A DNA stretch of 64,000 nucleotides, taken from NCBI GenBank assembly GCA_016718275.1, contig JADKEA010000002.1, positions 62,001 to 126,000 of the forward strand, given 5' to 3'. Positions within the stretch are counted from its first letter, which is position 1. Each line of letters opens with the position of its first letter. This document shows positions 18,220 to 27,809 of the stretch, one piece after another. Under the pieces are notes generated by a model. The model had not been told where the DNA came from. It did no database searches and was given only the letters and a program-made list of their open reading frames with translations. The position numbers and the translations under genes are program-made. This DNA comes from Candidatus Villigracilis affinis (GTDB lineage: Bacteria > Chloroflexota > Anaerolineae > Anaerolineales > Villigracilaceae).

Positions 18220-20271
18220 GTGAAGTTTTTCCAGTTCCTGTTCCGTGTGGGATTTAGCCTGTTCACTGCATTTGTCGTCACATTTTCCTCGGCGATAATT
18301 TTCTTTGGATACTCAGGATATGAGACGGTTCTGGACCGTATTTTCCTCGTCTCTGTGCCCACGCTGGCAATTGCTTTTTTATTATTTGAGGCATTCCCAA
18401 CCCTTTGGCATTGGCTGCAACAGAGACAAATGACTGTGCTTATTGCGCTGGGTGTGCTGGCGGTCATTGGCGGGGCGGCGGTTGTGCTGCCGATCGCGGT
18501 TTCTACCGTCTATTATCTTGGGTGGCTGGCTTTTGCGCTCGCGTTGTATGCCCTGATGCTGCCCGTTGCTCCCTTTATCGAGCGGATGCCCAGCCGTTTT
18601 TGGCATTATTTCCTTGGTTTTTTATTGACCCTCATTTTTGTATACGGCGCGGTTGGTTTTCTGGCCGATGCGCTTGGGTCGATCTTCAATATGCTGGTAT
18701 TTACCGTTGTCTTAACAATTATCGGCAGTGTGTTTGGATATTATCTCGTCCGTCGCGCGATGAACTCGCTGCGTGGCGGATTTTTACGCCAGCCCCTAAA
18801 TTTGCTTCTCGCGTTTGTGCTTCCTATTTTTCTGCTGGCGATCATTTTCGTAGGGCTGCAATTTCCGCCCATGCTTCTTCGGGAACATCTCATGCTGCCG
18901 ATGGAATGGTTCGGTTTGTTTCTCTCAGGCGCATTGACTGCGGGAGTCTGGGGATTTGGCGCGCTCGAACAATTCGAGGTACGCGGGTTTCATGAGCGAT
19001 TGGCGAAAACCAAATTTTTCGAATTCATCAAATCGAATCTGCCTGGCGTCTATGCGGGTGGAATGTTTTTCTTGATCAACCTCGTCATTGCGCGTGCATT
19101 GAATCACCCTGCGCTGAGTGTGAACACCGTCCTTTTTGAATCGGATGCGGGACCGTGGCTGTTCATCCTCGGCAGCCCCACTGGTGATGCGTTGAACCGT
19201 TCCGTGCATCCGCTGGCGTTGACGACGATCCGTTCATTGGTGCGGGTTTTCGCCATTTTCATGGGTGACCATTGGAATCTCGCACCGATTCTTGTAGTCT
19301 CAGCGTTAAGTGGTTTGTGCGTTTTTATGGCATGGATATTCGTGAAGCGTGCGACCGAAAAAAGCAGTTACGCTTTTATCTTTGCCGTGATGCTTGGATC
19401 CACAGCCGCGCATCTGTTCTTTGGCTCGCTCACCGATACGTATATATTTGGCGCGACTTCGTTGATCTTCTTCTTTCTCTTGATCCAGGCCAAAGAGACT
19501 CGGTTTGGGGTGCTGGTCCCTGCGGGTGTGCTTGTGTTTGGAATTACGGTCACAAATATTGCGCAGGGTGTGATCGGATTGCTCTTCAATAAATTTGGGT
19601 TTTGGCGGCTGGTGCGATATTGCGTCATGGTATTTGCCGTTGGTGTTGTGCTGACCGCCTTCACCAGCATGGTCTATCCCCGCTGGCAGACCTTCTTCTT
19701 CGTCCCTGCCGACCTGGCCTTCGAGACGAATTTTGTCAAACCTGTCTATGAGTCGCCGACAGAGCGTTTGATCGAGCGTTTCAAGCTTGTCAGTCGTACA
19801 ATGGTTTTATACGGCGTTACAGGCCCCAAACCTGTAGAAGTCATTGCGAACAAAGACCCCCGTCCCACCATTGACCTCAAGACTTTCGACGCTCCCAATA
19901 ACGCCTATGCCTCTTATAAGGGATTTGCCAACATCCCGCTCGTTCTATGGCTGGCCCTGCTTGCAGGGGCGCTCCTGATTTTTATGAAATCAATACGTTC
20001 ATCCGTACATATTCCGCTTATGCTTGGCTTGTTGGGCAGCCTGGCTTTCAATTTCATTTTGCACATGAATTATGGCACGGAGCTGTTTCTCTACGCACTC
20101 TATTGGACGTATCTGTTGGTCTTTTTCCTCGCGCTCGCGTTTGCAGATTTTGCTGGCAAAACATGGTTTGAGTCCATTTTGACGGTCTTTGTGCTGGCGC
20201 TGATGGCGAATAATATCTGGTTCATTTTTGTTATTTTGCGCGGACTGGCTCCGTTTTTTGCCTCAGTCTAG
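18220..20271 (+). CDS. Large multi-pass membrane protein, unknown function
   Basis: 683 residues with roughly 14-16 hydrophobic helices and one extracytoplasmic segment (about 480-580: FETNFVKPVYESPTERLIERF). The start is GTG 18220, preceded by GGGAGAG. The layout is like polytopic GT-C glycosyltransferases or lipid-linked sugar enzymes, but I see no clear DxD/ExD catalytic loop, so I leave it unassigned. It precedes a HAD gene on the same strand with a 63-nt gap. Confidence 0.7.
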   Translation: MKFFQFLFRVGFSLFTAFVVTFSSAIIFFGYSGYETVLDRIFLVSVPTLAIAFLLFEAFPTLWHWLQQRQMTVLIALGVLAVIGGAAVVLPIAVSTVYYLGWLAFALALYALMLPVAPFIERMPSRFWHYFLGFLLTLIFVYGAVGFLADALGSIFNMLVFTVVLTIIGSVFGYYLVRRAMNSLRGGFLRQPLNLLLAFVLPIFLLAIIFVGLQFPPMLLREHLMLPMEWFGLFLSGALTAGVWGFGALEQFEVRGFHERLAKTKFFEFIKSNLPGVYAGGMFFLINLVIARALNHPALSVNTVLFESDAGPWLFILGSPTGDALNRSVHPLALTTIRSLVRVFAIFMGDHWNLAPILVVSALSGLCVFMAWIFVKRATEKSSYAFIFAVMLGSTAAHLFFGSLTDTYIFGATSLIFFFLLIQAKETRFGVLVPAGVLVFGITVTNIAQGVIGLLFNKFGFWRLVRYCVMVFAVGVVLTAFTSMVYPRWQTFFFVPADLAFETNFVKPVYESPTERLIERFKLVSRTMVLYGVTGPKPVEVIANKDPRPTIDLKTFDAPNNAYASYKGFANIPLVLWLALLAGALLIFMKSIRSSVHIPLMLGLLGSLAFNFILHMNYGTELFLYALYWTYLLVFFLALAFADFAGKTWFESILTVFVLALMANNIWFIFVILRGLAPFFASV

Positions 20272-20334
20272 GCAGGCAGCTTGCAGCAAAGCCGCAAAGA
20301 TTTTTCATGGGTTTGTCAGGGTAGATCACATACA

Positions 20335-21078
20335 ATGAAAGCATCTTCTGTTCATCACATTCTCTTTGACCTGGGTGGGACCCTCATGCATTCGCGCGGA
20401 GATTGGACGCCCATTTTGGAACGTGCCGATCAAGCTCTCGCCGACTCTCTGAATCAACATGATATCGTGCTGGATACGCGGGTCTTTCGCGCGCGCCTGC
20501 ACGAATATTACGACCAGCGCGACAAGGATTTTCAGGAGACCACGTATCACTTCGTTTTGCGCGAACTGCTCAAGGATTTGGGATATGTCGATGTCGCCGA
20601 ACCAGTTCTCAGGTCCGCGTTGGATGCGTTGTATTCTGTTACGCAATCCAATTGGATGCTTGAGGACGATGCGCTCGATACCATCCAGAAACTTCGATCC
20701 AATCAATATCGACTTGGCATCTTTTCTAATGCGGGCGATGATCGCGATGTTCAGGAACTCATCGAGGATTTCGGCATCCGTTCGTATTTTGATTTCGTGC
20801 TCACGTCCGCTTCGAGTTTCTATCGCAAGCCGCATCCGCGCGCGTTTGAGATCGCGCTGGCGCAATGGAGCATTTCACCCGAAGAGGCTGTGATGGTCGG
20901 CGATAGTTTGGAGGCCGATATTCAAGGGGCGAAGAACTTGAGTATGAAATCGATCTGGATCACACGCCGCGCACAATTTAAAGCGGATGAAATTCAGCGC
21001 TTCAAACCTGACTTTAGTGTGCGCAGTCTCAAGGAGCTTTTGCCCACCCTTGAGCGGATTTCCATTACCCGCATTTGA
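20335..21078 (+). CDS. HAD superfamily hydrolase
   Basis: 247 residues. Motif I is FDLGGTL (nucleophile Asp; the second Asp of DxD is Gly), motif II IFSNAG, a Lys in FYRKPHPRAFEIA (motif III), and motif IV VMVGDSLEADIQGA. A helical cap lies between. This is the haloacid dehalogenase/phosphatase type; the substrate is unknown. The ATG at 20335 is preferred over an upstream TTG because motif I then falls at the usual distance from the N-terminus. Confidence 0.88.
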   Translation: MKASSVHHILFDLGGTLMHSRGDWTPILERADQALADSLNQHDIVLDTRVFRARLHEYYDQRDKDFQETTYHFVLRELLKDLGYVDVAEPVLRSALDALYSVTQSNWMLEDDALDTIQKLRSNQYRLGIFSNAGDDRDVQELIEDFGIRSYFDFVLTSASSFYRKPHPRAFEIALAQWSISPEEAVMVGDSLEADIQGAKNLSMKSIWITRRAQFKADEIQRFKPDFSVRSLKELLPTLERISITRI

Positions 21079-21105
21079 AACCGTCCACCCCTGACAGAGT
21101 ACAAT
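21075..21105 (+). promoter_or_regulatory. Promoter placing the start at the EamA ATG
   Basis: TTGAAA (21075-21080), a 19-nt spacer, TACAAT (21100-21105), then six bases and ATG 21112. There is no ribosome site, so the transcript may be leaderless. Confidence 0.5.
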
Positions 21106-21111
21106 TCCCTG

Positions 21112-22002
21112 ATGCAAAATAAATTCCTTCCCTATATCGCGCTTGCGGTGGGTATCAGTGCGCTCAGCCTTTCGGCCATGTTCGTGCGCTGGGCCGATGC
21201 GCCCGGGGCTGTCACTGGTTTTTACCGCCTGTTATTTTCCACGATCTTTTTGGCGCCATTGTTCGTTCGCCAGCAAAAAATGCTGGAGCCCATTGATAAA
21301 AGATATTATATTTTTCCTCTGCTGGGGGGACTGTTCACTGCCTTCGATTTTGCTTTTTGGAATTCATCCCTGAAATTTACAACCGCCGCCAATGCGACCC
21401 TGCTTGGAAACACCTCTCCGCTGTGGGTGGCATTGTTCGCGTTCTTTGTGCTTCGCGAAAGACTGCGCGGCACATTTTGGATCGGGCTCGTGATTGCCTT
21501 GACGGGTGCGGTGCTCGTGATGGGGAGTGATTTCTTGAATCATCCCACCCTCGGCCTGGGCGATGTGATGGCCAGCACCGCCGCGATCTTCTACGCTTCT
21601 TATCAACTCATCACCCAGCGCGGACGAAAATACATTGATCCGCTTCGCTATACCTGGCTGGTCGGTGTCAGCGCGGTCATTGGCATGTTCATCATGAATC
21701 TGGTGCTCGGAAATCAATTGACGGATTATCCCGCCAGGACTTGGGGTATTTTTCTTGCCACAGCCGTCGTTTCGCAGATGATCGGGTATCTGGCGATCAC
21801 ATACGCACTGGGGCATTTGCCTGCTTCGATCGTTTCGCCAACCTTGGTGGGCCAGCCCATTTTGACTGCGGTATTGGCCATTCCATTGCTGGGCGAGATA
21901 CCGAATACCACTCAGTGGGTGGGCGGTGCGATTGCGCTCGTGGGTATTTATCTCGTCAATCAATCGCATTTACAGGCGCAGGAAGAACTTCCCAACGCAT
22001 AG
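21112..22002 (+). CDS. EamA/DMT family transporter
   Basis: 296 residues forming ten TM helices in two repeated halves, with the EamA signatures SAMFVRWADAPGAVTGFYR in the first half and a GxxL-type repeat in the second (PTLVGQPILTAVLAIPLLGE). Family members export amino acids or other small metabolites across the cytoplasmic membrane. It stands alone, with its own likely leaderless promoter. Confidence 0.9.
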   Translation: MQNKFLPYIALAVGISALSLSAMFVRWADAPGAVTGFYRLLFSTIFLAPLFVRQQKMLEPIDKRYYIFPLLGGLFTAFDFAFWNSSLKFTTAANATLLGNTSPLWVALFAFFVLRERLRGTFWIGLVIALTGAVLVMGSDFLNHPTLGLGDVMASTAAIFYASYQLITQRGRKYIDPLRYTWLVGVSAVIGMFIMNLVLGNQLTDYPARTWGIFLATAVVSQMIGYLAITYALGHLPASIVSPTLVGQPILTAVLAIPLLGEIPNTTQWVGGAIALVGIYLVNQSHLQAQEELPNA

Positions 22003-22080
22003 TTGGCCTTGAAAATAAACCTGTCCGCTTATATACTGGTGCTGTAAAGCGTGTAACCATCAATATCCAAGGAGAACATC

Positions 22081-23112
22081 ATGCAACTGGATGCCATTAT
22101 CGAAGTCGCCATTGGACTCGTTTTCGTCTGGCTGGTCATCAGCATCGCCACCATGGAAGCCCAAAACAGGATCGGCACATTTTTAGGCTGGCGTGCCAAC
22201 TTTCTTGAAAAATCCATTCACAGCATGTTGAAGGATAAGACGCTGGTGGATCGATTTTATGCCCACCCGCTTGTCAGCGAGTTGGCACTCAAAGACAAAA
22301 ATGGCGATATTGTCAGGGATCGAAAAGGGAATCAGATGCGCACGGATTACATTCCCAACCAGGTGTTTGCCACGGCGGCTTTCGAAGTGATTATGAATGC
22401 GGGCAAGGGTGAGAAGGATGTTGCTGTCGAAACCCTATCGATCCCTGAGATGACCGCCAACTTCAAGTCCATGATGGCGAAGAACGAAGTGCTGCCTTAC
22501 GTTTTTCCGAACATGGAGAAAAGCATGGAAAACATCCAGCGGAATACGCACGAGTTCGAAGGCAAGATGGCTGAGTATCGCAGCAATGTGGAAGGCTGGT
22601 TCAACAATGTCATGTCGCAATCCAGCAGCTGGTACAAGATCCGCGCGCAATGGCTTGCGTTTTGGATCGGCCTCTGGCTGGCTGTCTTTCTCAATATCGA
22701 TACCATCTTCATTGCTCAAAAGCTCTGGCAGGAACCTACGGCGCGAGCCGTGATCGTGGCGCAGGCTCAAGCCGCAGCGCAGACTGAGGCGCCTGTCGAT
22801 GAAATTTCATTTGCTACTGTAAAAGACCTGAACTTCCCGATCGGGTGGACAACAACGCCTTTGGAGTCGGGCTCCTGCGGTCTTTTGGGTGTGAGGGATT
22901 ATCGCTTAGTGATCCGCTCTGCAGGGAAATGTCTTTCGGTAACAAGCTTGCCCGCCCTTAACAACGGCTGGGGAATCATCGTCAAATTGTTCGGGTACCT
23001 TCTCACGGCCTTTGCCGCTGCCCAGGGCGCACCATTCTGGTTTGACATCCTCCGCAAACTGGTTGGAGTAAAACAACAGACAACGACCACGACGACAACT
23101 ACATCCAAGTAG
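22081..23112 (+). CDS. Membrane protein of unknown function
   Basis: 343 residues with an AGGAG ribosome site. An N-terminal TM helix (about 5-25) with a following FLGWRANFLEKSI segment; a cytoplasmic helical part (MEKSMENIQRNTHEFEGKM) that could form a coiled coil; a second TM near 195-215 (WLAFWIGLWLAVFLNID); and a last one near 300-325 (LFGYLLTAFAAAQGAPFWFDILRKL). It ends in a run of Thr. The GAPFWFD motif recurs in uncharacterised bacterial proteins. No enzyme motif seen. A STAS gene follows after 150 nt. Confidence 0.7.
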   Translation: MQLDAIIEVAIGLVFVWLVISIATMEAQNRIGTFLGWRANFLEKSIHSMLKDKTLVDRFYAHPLVSELALKDKNGDIVRDRKGNQMRTDYIPNQVFATAAFEVIMNAGKGEKDVAVETLSIPEMTANFKSMMAKNEVLPYVFPNMEKSMENIQRNTHEFEGKMAEYRSNVEGWFNNVMSQSSSWYKIRAQWLAFWIGLWLAVFLNIDTIFIAQKLWQEPTARAVIVAQAQAAAQTEAPVDEISFATVKDLNFPIGWTTTPLESGSCGLLGVRDYRLVIRSAGKCLSVTSLPALNNGWGIIVKLFGYLLTAFAAAQGAPFWFDILRKLVGVKQQTTTTTTTTSK

Positions 23113-23265
23113 CGATGAGCGGGGCACTTTATCCGAATCTGTCCCGTCAAACCTGTAAAATTGATAAATCACAAATTCGTTTCGATGTGTAAAGTGCGGC
23201 TTGTGTTTCGTGTAAACTACGGGAAGAATAAAAGACAAGCCAGCTATGGTTAATTGGAGGATTCT

Positions 23266-23664
23266 ATGGAAATCAAGATCACTGCGATGAAGGGACGTGT
23301 TCCGGTGCAGGTCATGCACCTGCACGGCGACCTGAATTCGTCTACGTATGAGGCGTTTCAAAGCAAGGCGAATGAATTGATCAAGAATGGCACTCAATAT
23401 ATTCTTATCGACCTGACGCATACTCCCTTTATCAGCAGTGCAGGGTTGCGTGCCATTCATTCCATTTACAATCAGCTTCGCGCTGCAAAACCTGATCGGA
23501 ATGACGAAGAGATCCGCAAGGGAATTAGCGCTGGCACTTATCGCTCCCCATATATAAAACTGCTGAACCTGTCTTCGGATGCCGAAAAGGCCTTTTCCCT
23601 TGGAGGTTTCGACATGTATATCGAAACTCACACCGATCTGTTGAAGGCTGTGTCATCCTTTTAG
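23266..23664 (+). CDS. STAS-domain protein (anti-sigma factor antagonist type)
   Basis: 132 residues. GGAGG precedes the ATG at 23266. The STAS fold is visible: HLHGDLNSSTYEAF, YILIDLTHTPFISSAGLRAI with the phosphorylatable Ser57/Ser58 before AGL, then a helix. Between these and the last strand lies a polar insert (AAKPDRNDEEIRKGI). Such proteins bind anti-sigma kinases in partner-switching or act in stressosome-like complexes. No kinase partner lies adjacent. Confidence 0.85.
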   Translation: MEIKITAMKGRVPVQVMHLHGDLNSSTYEAFQSKANELIKNGTQYILIDLTHTPFISSAGLRAIHSIYNQLRAAKPDRNDEEIRKGISAGTYRSPYIKLLNLSSDAEKAFSLGGFDMYIETHTDLLKAVSSF

Positions 23665-23681
23665 CCTCTCCTTGTAAAGAG

Positions 23682-23725
23682 AAAGAGACTGGCGATCACC
23701 CATCATGGTGGTCGCCAGTCTCTTT
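23682..23725. terminator. Bidirectional terminator
   Basis: A long stem AAAGAGACTGGCGATCACC / GGTGGTCGCCAGTCTCTTT with loop CATCAT and one G-T pair. It separates the convergent STAS and amidinotransferase genes. Confidence 0.88.
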
Positions 23726-23742
23726 AATTCACCTTCGATCCC

Positions 23743-24624
23743 TTATCCCATCCTCAAAATTGGGCGAGTCAGGCAGGTGGGGCCGCCCGTGCCTTTGTAG
23801 GAAATATCCTTGCCGTCGAAGGTCCACACCTGCGCGCCTGCTTCTTCGAGTCGTTTTTGCGTGACGGGGTTGCCGTTCAACATCACACACTGGCGCGGAC
23901 CCACCGCCAGCACGTTACAGCCGAGACTATCGTACTCATCGTTGGGCACTTCCACGAATTGAAAGCCGCGTTCCAACAGCCATTCGCGGAAGGGCACAGG
24001 CATCAGGCGCGAATGCACGACAGCCAGATCCTTATCCACGATGCTGATGAAAGACAGCAGATGCAAACAATCCTGCGGCCCCGTCCAGTAGGGGAGTTGC
24101 ACGGGGTAAATTTCATCCACCGAATCGCCGAGCAGTTCGCGCAATTGACGTAATCCCTCCGCATTCGTTCGGAAACCCTGACCGACTGCCAGCGTGCGCT
24201 CATCCACCCAGAGCACATCGCCGCCTTCCAACTTTCCACTTCCCTGAATCCGCCCGATGACGGGCACGCCCAATTCCTGCAAATATTTTTCAGCAGCATC
24301 GGCCTCAGGTTTGCGCGCCTCCTTGCCCATGCTACAAAGGATCGCACCGCGATTCGAAATCACCAGCGGGTCATGTGCATAGATCGAATCGAGGCTGGTG
24401 GTTTCATCCTTGGGCGCATAATGAATCTCGAAATCGAATTGCTCCAGAATGCCGCTAAAACGCTCGTATTCTGCCAGCGAATTTTCGAAATCAGGGCAGC
24501 CGAAATACACAAGTTTCTCCCATTGCGTTTCGAGATTCGCCTGCGAAATGAATGCCTCACGCGGATGTTTCAACACCATCCGTCGGATCGGCGCGTACAT
24601 GGATTGACAGCCAAATGATTTCAT
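23743..24624 (-). CDS. Amidinotransferase-fold hydrolase (dimethylargininase/arginine deiminase family)
   Basis: 293 residues from the ATG at 24624 (GGAGGAG ahead). The guanidino-group modifying fold shows the catalytic set Asp85 (AHDPLV), Glu133 (KLEGGDVLW), His188 (DCLHLLSF) and Cys284 (GGPTCLTRP). Family members hydrolyse methylarginines, arginine or related guanidino compounds. The ATG overlaps the stop of the M20 peptidase gene (ATGA), so the two are coupled, which suggests stepwise breakdown of an acylated or amidino amino acid. The exact substrate is not readable. Confidence 0.88.
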   Translation of the reverse strand: MKSFGCQSMYAPIRRMVLKHPREAFISQANLETQWEKLVYFGCPDFENSLAEYERFSGILEQFDFEIHYAPKDETTSLDSIYAHDPLVISNRGAILCSMGKEARKPEADAAEKYLQELGVPVIGRIQGSGKLEGGDVLWVDERTLAVGQGFRTNAEGLRQLRELLGDSVDEIYPVQLPYWTGPQDCLHLLSFISIVDKDLAVVHSRLMPVPFREWLLERGFQFVEVPNDEYDSLGCNVLAVGPRQCVMLNGNPVTQKRLEEAGAQVWTFDGKDISYKGTGGPTCLTRPILRMG

Positions 24625-25898
24625 TTGAATTCTCCTCCGCACCATTGTGCGACCATGTTCGCCACAACTTTCGTCGCGGTCACCACTTCTTCGAGCGGCA
24701 CAAACTCATTGACCGCATGCGCCATGCCCACGTCACCGGGGCCGTAATGCGTGGCCGCAATCTTTGCATGATTGGTGAACAGGCGCATGTCTGAGCCGTA
24801 AGTCACACCGCGCAGAGTCGGCGCTGAACCTGTCACATGTTCGTGGGCCGCAGTCAGTTGCTGAATCAACGGATGATCGAGCGGGGTTTCACCTGATTCG
24901 AATTGACCCTCGAACCATTCCACACGCGGCGGATTTTGACTCAACCACGCATCAGACTCAGCCGCAGCCTGAATCGCCGCTTCGAACATTTTCCGCGCCG
25001 TTTCATTCGACTCTCCAGGGAAAACGCCCATGCGTCCCTCTGCCACCACTTCTTCAGGGACGGTGGAATGCCATTCGCCGCCGCGCACTGTGCCGATGTT
25101 GATCGGCGCAATGTTGTGCGGATCTTCAAACAGCGGATGCTTGAAATTTGCATGGCGTTCGACATCGAGTTTGTTGATGGCATTCAACAGCAGCGCGAAT
25201 TTTTCGATGGCGCTTACGCCGTAGGCCTTCATCGCCGCATGGATCGAACGCCCGGGCACGGTCAATCGAAATGTCAGCGCGCCAGATTGCACGGGAGAAA
25301 TTTCAAGGCGCGTGGGTTCGAGCAGGATCACGGCGTCAGCCGTGTAGCCTTTGACGATGGTCGTCAATGTGCCAATGCCGCCTGATTCTTCGCCGATGAC
25401 GCTTTCGATCAACACATCGCGCGCAGGTTGATAGCCGAGGCGCTGTAAAACGTCCACGGCAAAGATGCCTGCGCACAAACCCGATTTCATGTCGCATGAG
25501 CCGCGCCCGAACATTTTTCCTTCGCGGATGACGCCGCTCCACGGCGAATCCACCCAAAGGGAGAGATCGCCCACTGGAACCACATCCACGTGTCCGTTAA
25601 GAATGATCGATTTTCCTTCGCCAGTGTGAGTCCCGGGCCAGCGTCCGATCACGTTGACACGATCTGTCGGCGAGAAGCCGTCATCGCCAAAGGCAGGGTG
25701 ATCTTTCAGGTCATCGAAATTCGAGGGGACAATTTCCACTTCAAGCCCCAACGCCCGCAATTTTTGCGCGACAAGGTTTTGAACATCATGCTCATGATTC
25801 GGCAGGCTGGCGGTTTGCACCATCTTTTGCAGGAAAGCGATCAATTCCTCTCGGGCGGATTCAACAGCTTCTGAAATTTCGGCGGGTGATTTTTTCAT
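24621..25898 (-). CDS. M20 family metallopeptidase/deacylase (ArgE/DapE/ACY1 type)
   Basis: 425 residues. Di-zinc site residues are visible in GHVDVVPVGD, GRGSCDMKSG, IGEESGGIG and near the C-terminus in ATHYGPGDVGMAHAVNE. A dimerisation (lid) domain lies between. The family removes acyl groups from amino acids or cleaves dipeptides in the cytoplasm. It is the first gene of a coupled pair with the amidinotransferase-fold enzyme and diverges from rarA, with 42 nt between the starts. AAGGAAA precedes the ATG. Confidence 0.92.
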   Translation of the reverse strand: MKKSPAEISEAVESAREELIAFLQKMVQTASLPNHEHDVQNLVAQKLRALGLEVEIVPSNFDDLKDHPAFGDDGFSPTDRVNVIGRWPGTHTGEGKSIILNGHVDVVPVGDLSLWVDSPWSGVIREGKMFGRGSCDMKSGLCAGIFAVDVLQRLGYQPARDVLIESVIGEESGGIGTLTTIVKGYTADAVILLEPTRLEISPVQSGALTFRLTVPGRSIHAAMKAYGVSAIEKFALLLNAINKLDVERHANFKHPLFEDPHNIAPINIGTVRGGEWHSTVPEEVVAEGRMGVFPGESNETARKMFEAAIQAAAESDAWLSQNPPRVEWFEGQFESGETPLDHPLIQQLTAAHEHVTGSAPTLRGVTYGSDMRLFTNHAKIAATHYGPGDVGMAHAVNEFVPLEEVVTATKVVANMVAQWCGGEFK

Positions 25899-25928
25899 TG
25901 GGTTTCCTTGTGGTCGGATTGACTACAT

Positions 25929-25934
25929 TATAAT
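25929..25934 (+). promoter_or_regulatory. TATAAT box 6 nt before the rarA ATG
   Basis: A consensus -10 hexamer with six bases to ATG 25941 and no ribosome site implies leaderless rarA mRNA. It lies in the 42-nt divergent gap. Confidence 0.5.
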
Positions 25935-25940
25935 CACCCC

Positions 25941-27347
25941 ATGACCGACCTTTTTGACCACGCCATGCAGGAACGCATGAAATCTGAAGCACCGCTTGCC
26001 GCACGGATGCGCCCGCGGACACTGGATGAATACATCGGGCAGGAACACATTGTTGGCGAAGGGAAGTTGTTGCAGCGCGCCATCAAAGCCGATAAACTTT
26101 TTTCGTCCATCATTTTGTGGGGGCCGCCTGGCACGGGCAAGACCACGTTGGCACAAGTCATTGCGAACAGCACCAAGAGTCACTTTGTGACCATCTCTGC
26201 CATTCTGGCGGGCAAGGCCGATCTGCGCGTTGTGATTGATGAAGCGCTCGAACGCCGCAGACTGCACAACGAGCGCACGATCCTTTTTGTGGATGAAGTG
26301 CATCGCTGGAACAAGGCCCAGCAGGATGCCCTCCTGCCGCATGTTGAAAATGGAACCTTCACGTTGATCGGCGCAACCACGGAGAATCCATACTTTGAGG
26401 TCATCAAAGCCTTGATTTCGCGTTCGCGCGTTTTTCAATTGCGGAATTTGAACCAGACCGAAACGGGGATTCTGCTCGACCGCGCCCTCTCCGACAAGGA
26501 ACGCGGCTATGGAAACAAGCGCGTCATTCTGGACCCTGATGCCCGTTCCCACTTAATCGAAGTTTCCAGCGGCGACGCACGCAACGCCTTAAATGCCATC
26601 GAGCTTGCAGTTGAATCCACGTCACCCGATCAGGATGGCAACATTCACATCACCCTGGATGTGGCACAGGAATCCATTCAACGCCGCGCGGTTTTGTATG
26701 ATAAAGATGGCGATGCGCATTACGACACCATTTCTGCGTTTATCAAATCGGTGCGCGGAAGCGACCCTGATGCCGCTCTGTATTGGCTGGCAAAAATGAT
26801 CTACGCAGGTGAAGACCCGAAGTTCATCATCCGCCGTCTGATCATTTTAGCGGGTGAAGATATCGGCCTCGCTGACCCGATGGGGCTGGTCGTGGCTTCT
26901 TCTGCGGCTCAGGCTTTTGATTTCATCGGCCTGCCTGAGGGAATCTACCCAATTGCCGAAGCCACGTTGTATCTCGCCACTGCGCCGAAATCCAACAGCG
27001 CGGGTGCATATTTCAAAGCAATGAAAAAGATCGAAGAAGAGGGGCAGGTCTCCGTTCCTCGCCATCTCGCGGACGGGAATCGTGATGCCGCCGCGATGGG
27101 ACATGGAAAGGATTACGTCTATCCCCACGAAAGCGATGGGCATTTCGTCCCACAGCAATATTTGCCGAAACGTTTGCTTGGTACATATTTTTATGCGCCT
27201 TCGCAGGAGGGCTATGAGGCGCAAGTCACTGCACGGTTGGAGATGTGGCGCGAAGCCCAGCGCAAGGCGCTGAATATTGAGCGCAGGGAGGACGTCCCTG
27301 ACATGACCGAGGAAGAGATCAAGGAAATGAAGCGGAAGATCAAGTAG
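25941..27347 (+). CDS. rarA: Replication-associated recombination protein A (RarA/MgsA)
   Basis: 468 residues. AAA+ clamp-loader-like ATPase: MRPRTLDEYIGQEHIVG, Walker A GPPGTGKT (61-68), Walker B FVDEVHRWNKAQQDALLPHVE-type segment, sensor 1 IGATTENP, then the MgsA C-terminal domain (RGSDPDAALYWLAKMIYAGEDP). It acts at stalled forks and in recombination. It is slightly longer than the usual 430-450 because of an acidic/basic helical tail (MTEEEIKEMKRKIK). The phosphatase gene begins one base after its stop. Confidence 0.96.
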   Translation: MTDLFDHAMQERMKSEAPLAARMRPRTLDEYIGQEHIVGEGKLLQRAIKADKLFSSIILWGPPGTGKTTLAQVIANSTKSHFVTISAILAGKADLRVVIDEALERRRLHNERTILFVDEVHRWNKAQQDALLPHVENGTFTLIGATTENPYFEVIKALISRSRVFQLRNLNQTETGILLDRALSDKERGYGNKRVILDPDARSHLIEVSSGDARNALNAIELAVESTSPDQDGNIHITLDVAQESIQRRAVLYDKDGDAHYDTISAFIKSVRGSDPDAALYWLAKMIYAGEDPKFIIRRLIILAGEDIGLADPMGLVVASSAAQAFDFIGLPEGIYPIAEATLYLATAPKSNSAGAYFKAMKKIEEEGQVSVPRHLADGNRDAAAMGHGKDYVYPHESDGHFVPQQYLPKRLLGTYFYAPSQEGYEAQVTARLEMWREAQRKALNIERREDVPDMTEEEIKEMKRKIK

Positions 27348-27348
27348 C

Positions 27349-27798
27349 ATGGACGAAATTCGCCCCTGGCTTTACATTGGGAGATATCGAGATACACTGG
27401 ATAAAGCGTACCTCGATTTTAAGTCGATCCAATCCATTCTTCAGCTTGCCGAGCCAATTCAATATCCAGATATCAATTCCCTGTTTTTGTCTGTGGATGA
27501 TCTGGATGGCACACCCCATCCACTGATCAGGCAGGGAGTGGATTTTATTCTGGCGGAAAAGGAAAAAGGACACAGGGTGCTTGTGTCCTGTGGAGCGGGC
27601 ATCAACCGTTCGACCGTCTTTTGCATGGCGGCATTGAAAGAGGTGGAAGGTTTAAGTTTGTTGGATGCGGTCAAGGATATTAAACGCAGACATCCTGATG
27701 CGATGCCCAACCAATACGTCTGGGAATCGTTTTGTGAATACTATAATGAACCGACTCCTTATCTCGATGTCATGAGATTATTAATTCAAAAATTCTGA
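27349..27798 (+). CDS. Dual-specificity protein phosphatase
   Basis: 149 residues. Active-site Cx5R loop CGAGINRS (Cys81, Arg87), with DDLDGTPHPL upstream in the place of the general-acid loop, and YVWESFCEYY at the end. The cysteine-based fold dephosphorylates Ser/Thr/Tyr or small molecules. It begins one base after the rarA stop. Two Ser/Thr kinases lie 10 kb away, but a link to them is only a guess. Confidence 0.88.
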   Translation: MDEIRPWLYIGRYRDTLDKAYLDFKSIQSILQLAEPIQYPDINSLFLSVDDLDGTPHPLIRQGVDFILAEKEKGHRVLVSCGAGINRSTVFCMAALKEVEGLSLLDAVKDIKRRHPDAMPNQYVWESFCEYYNEPTPYLDVMRLLIQKF

Positions 27799-27809
27799 TT
27801 GGAACCCAA

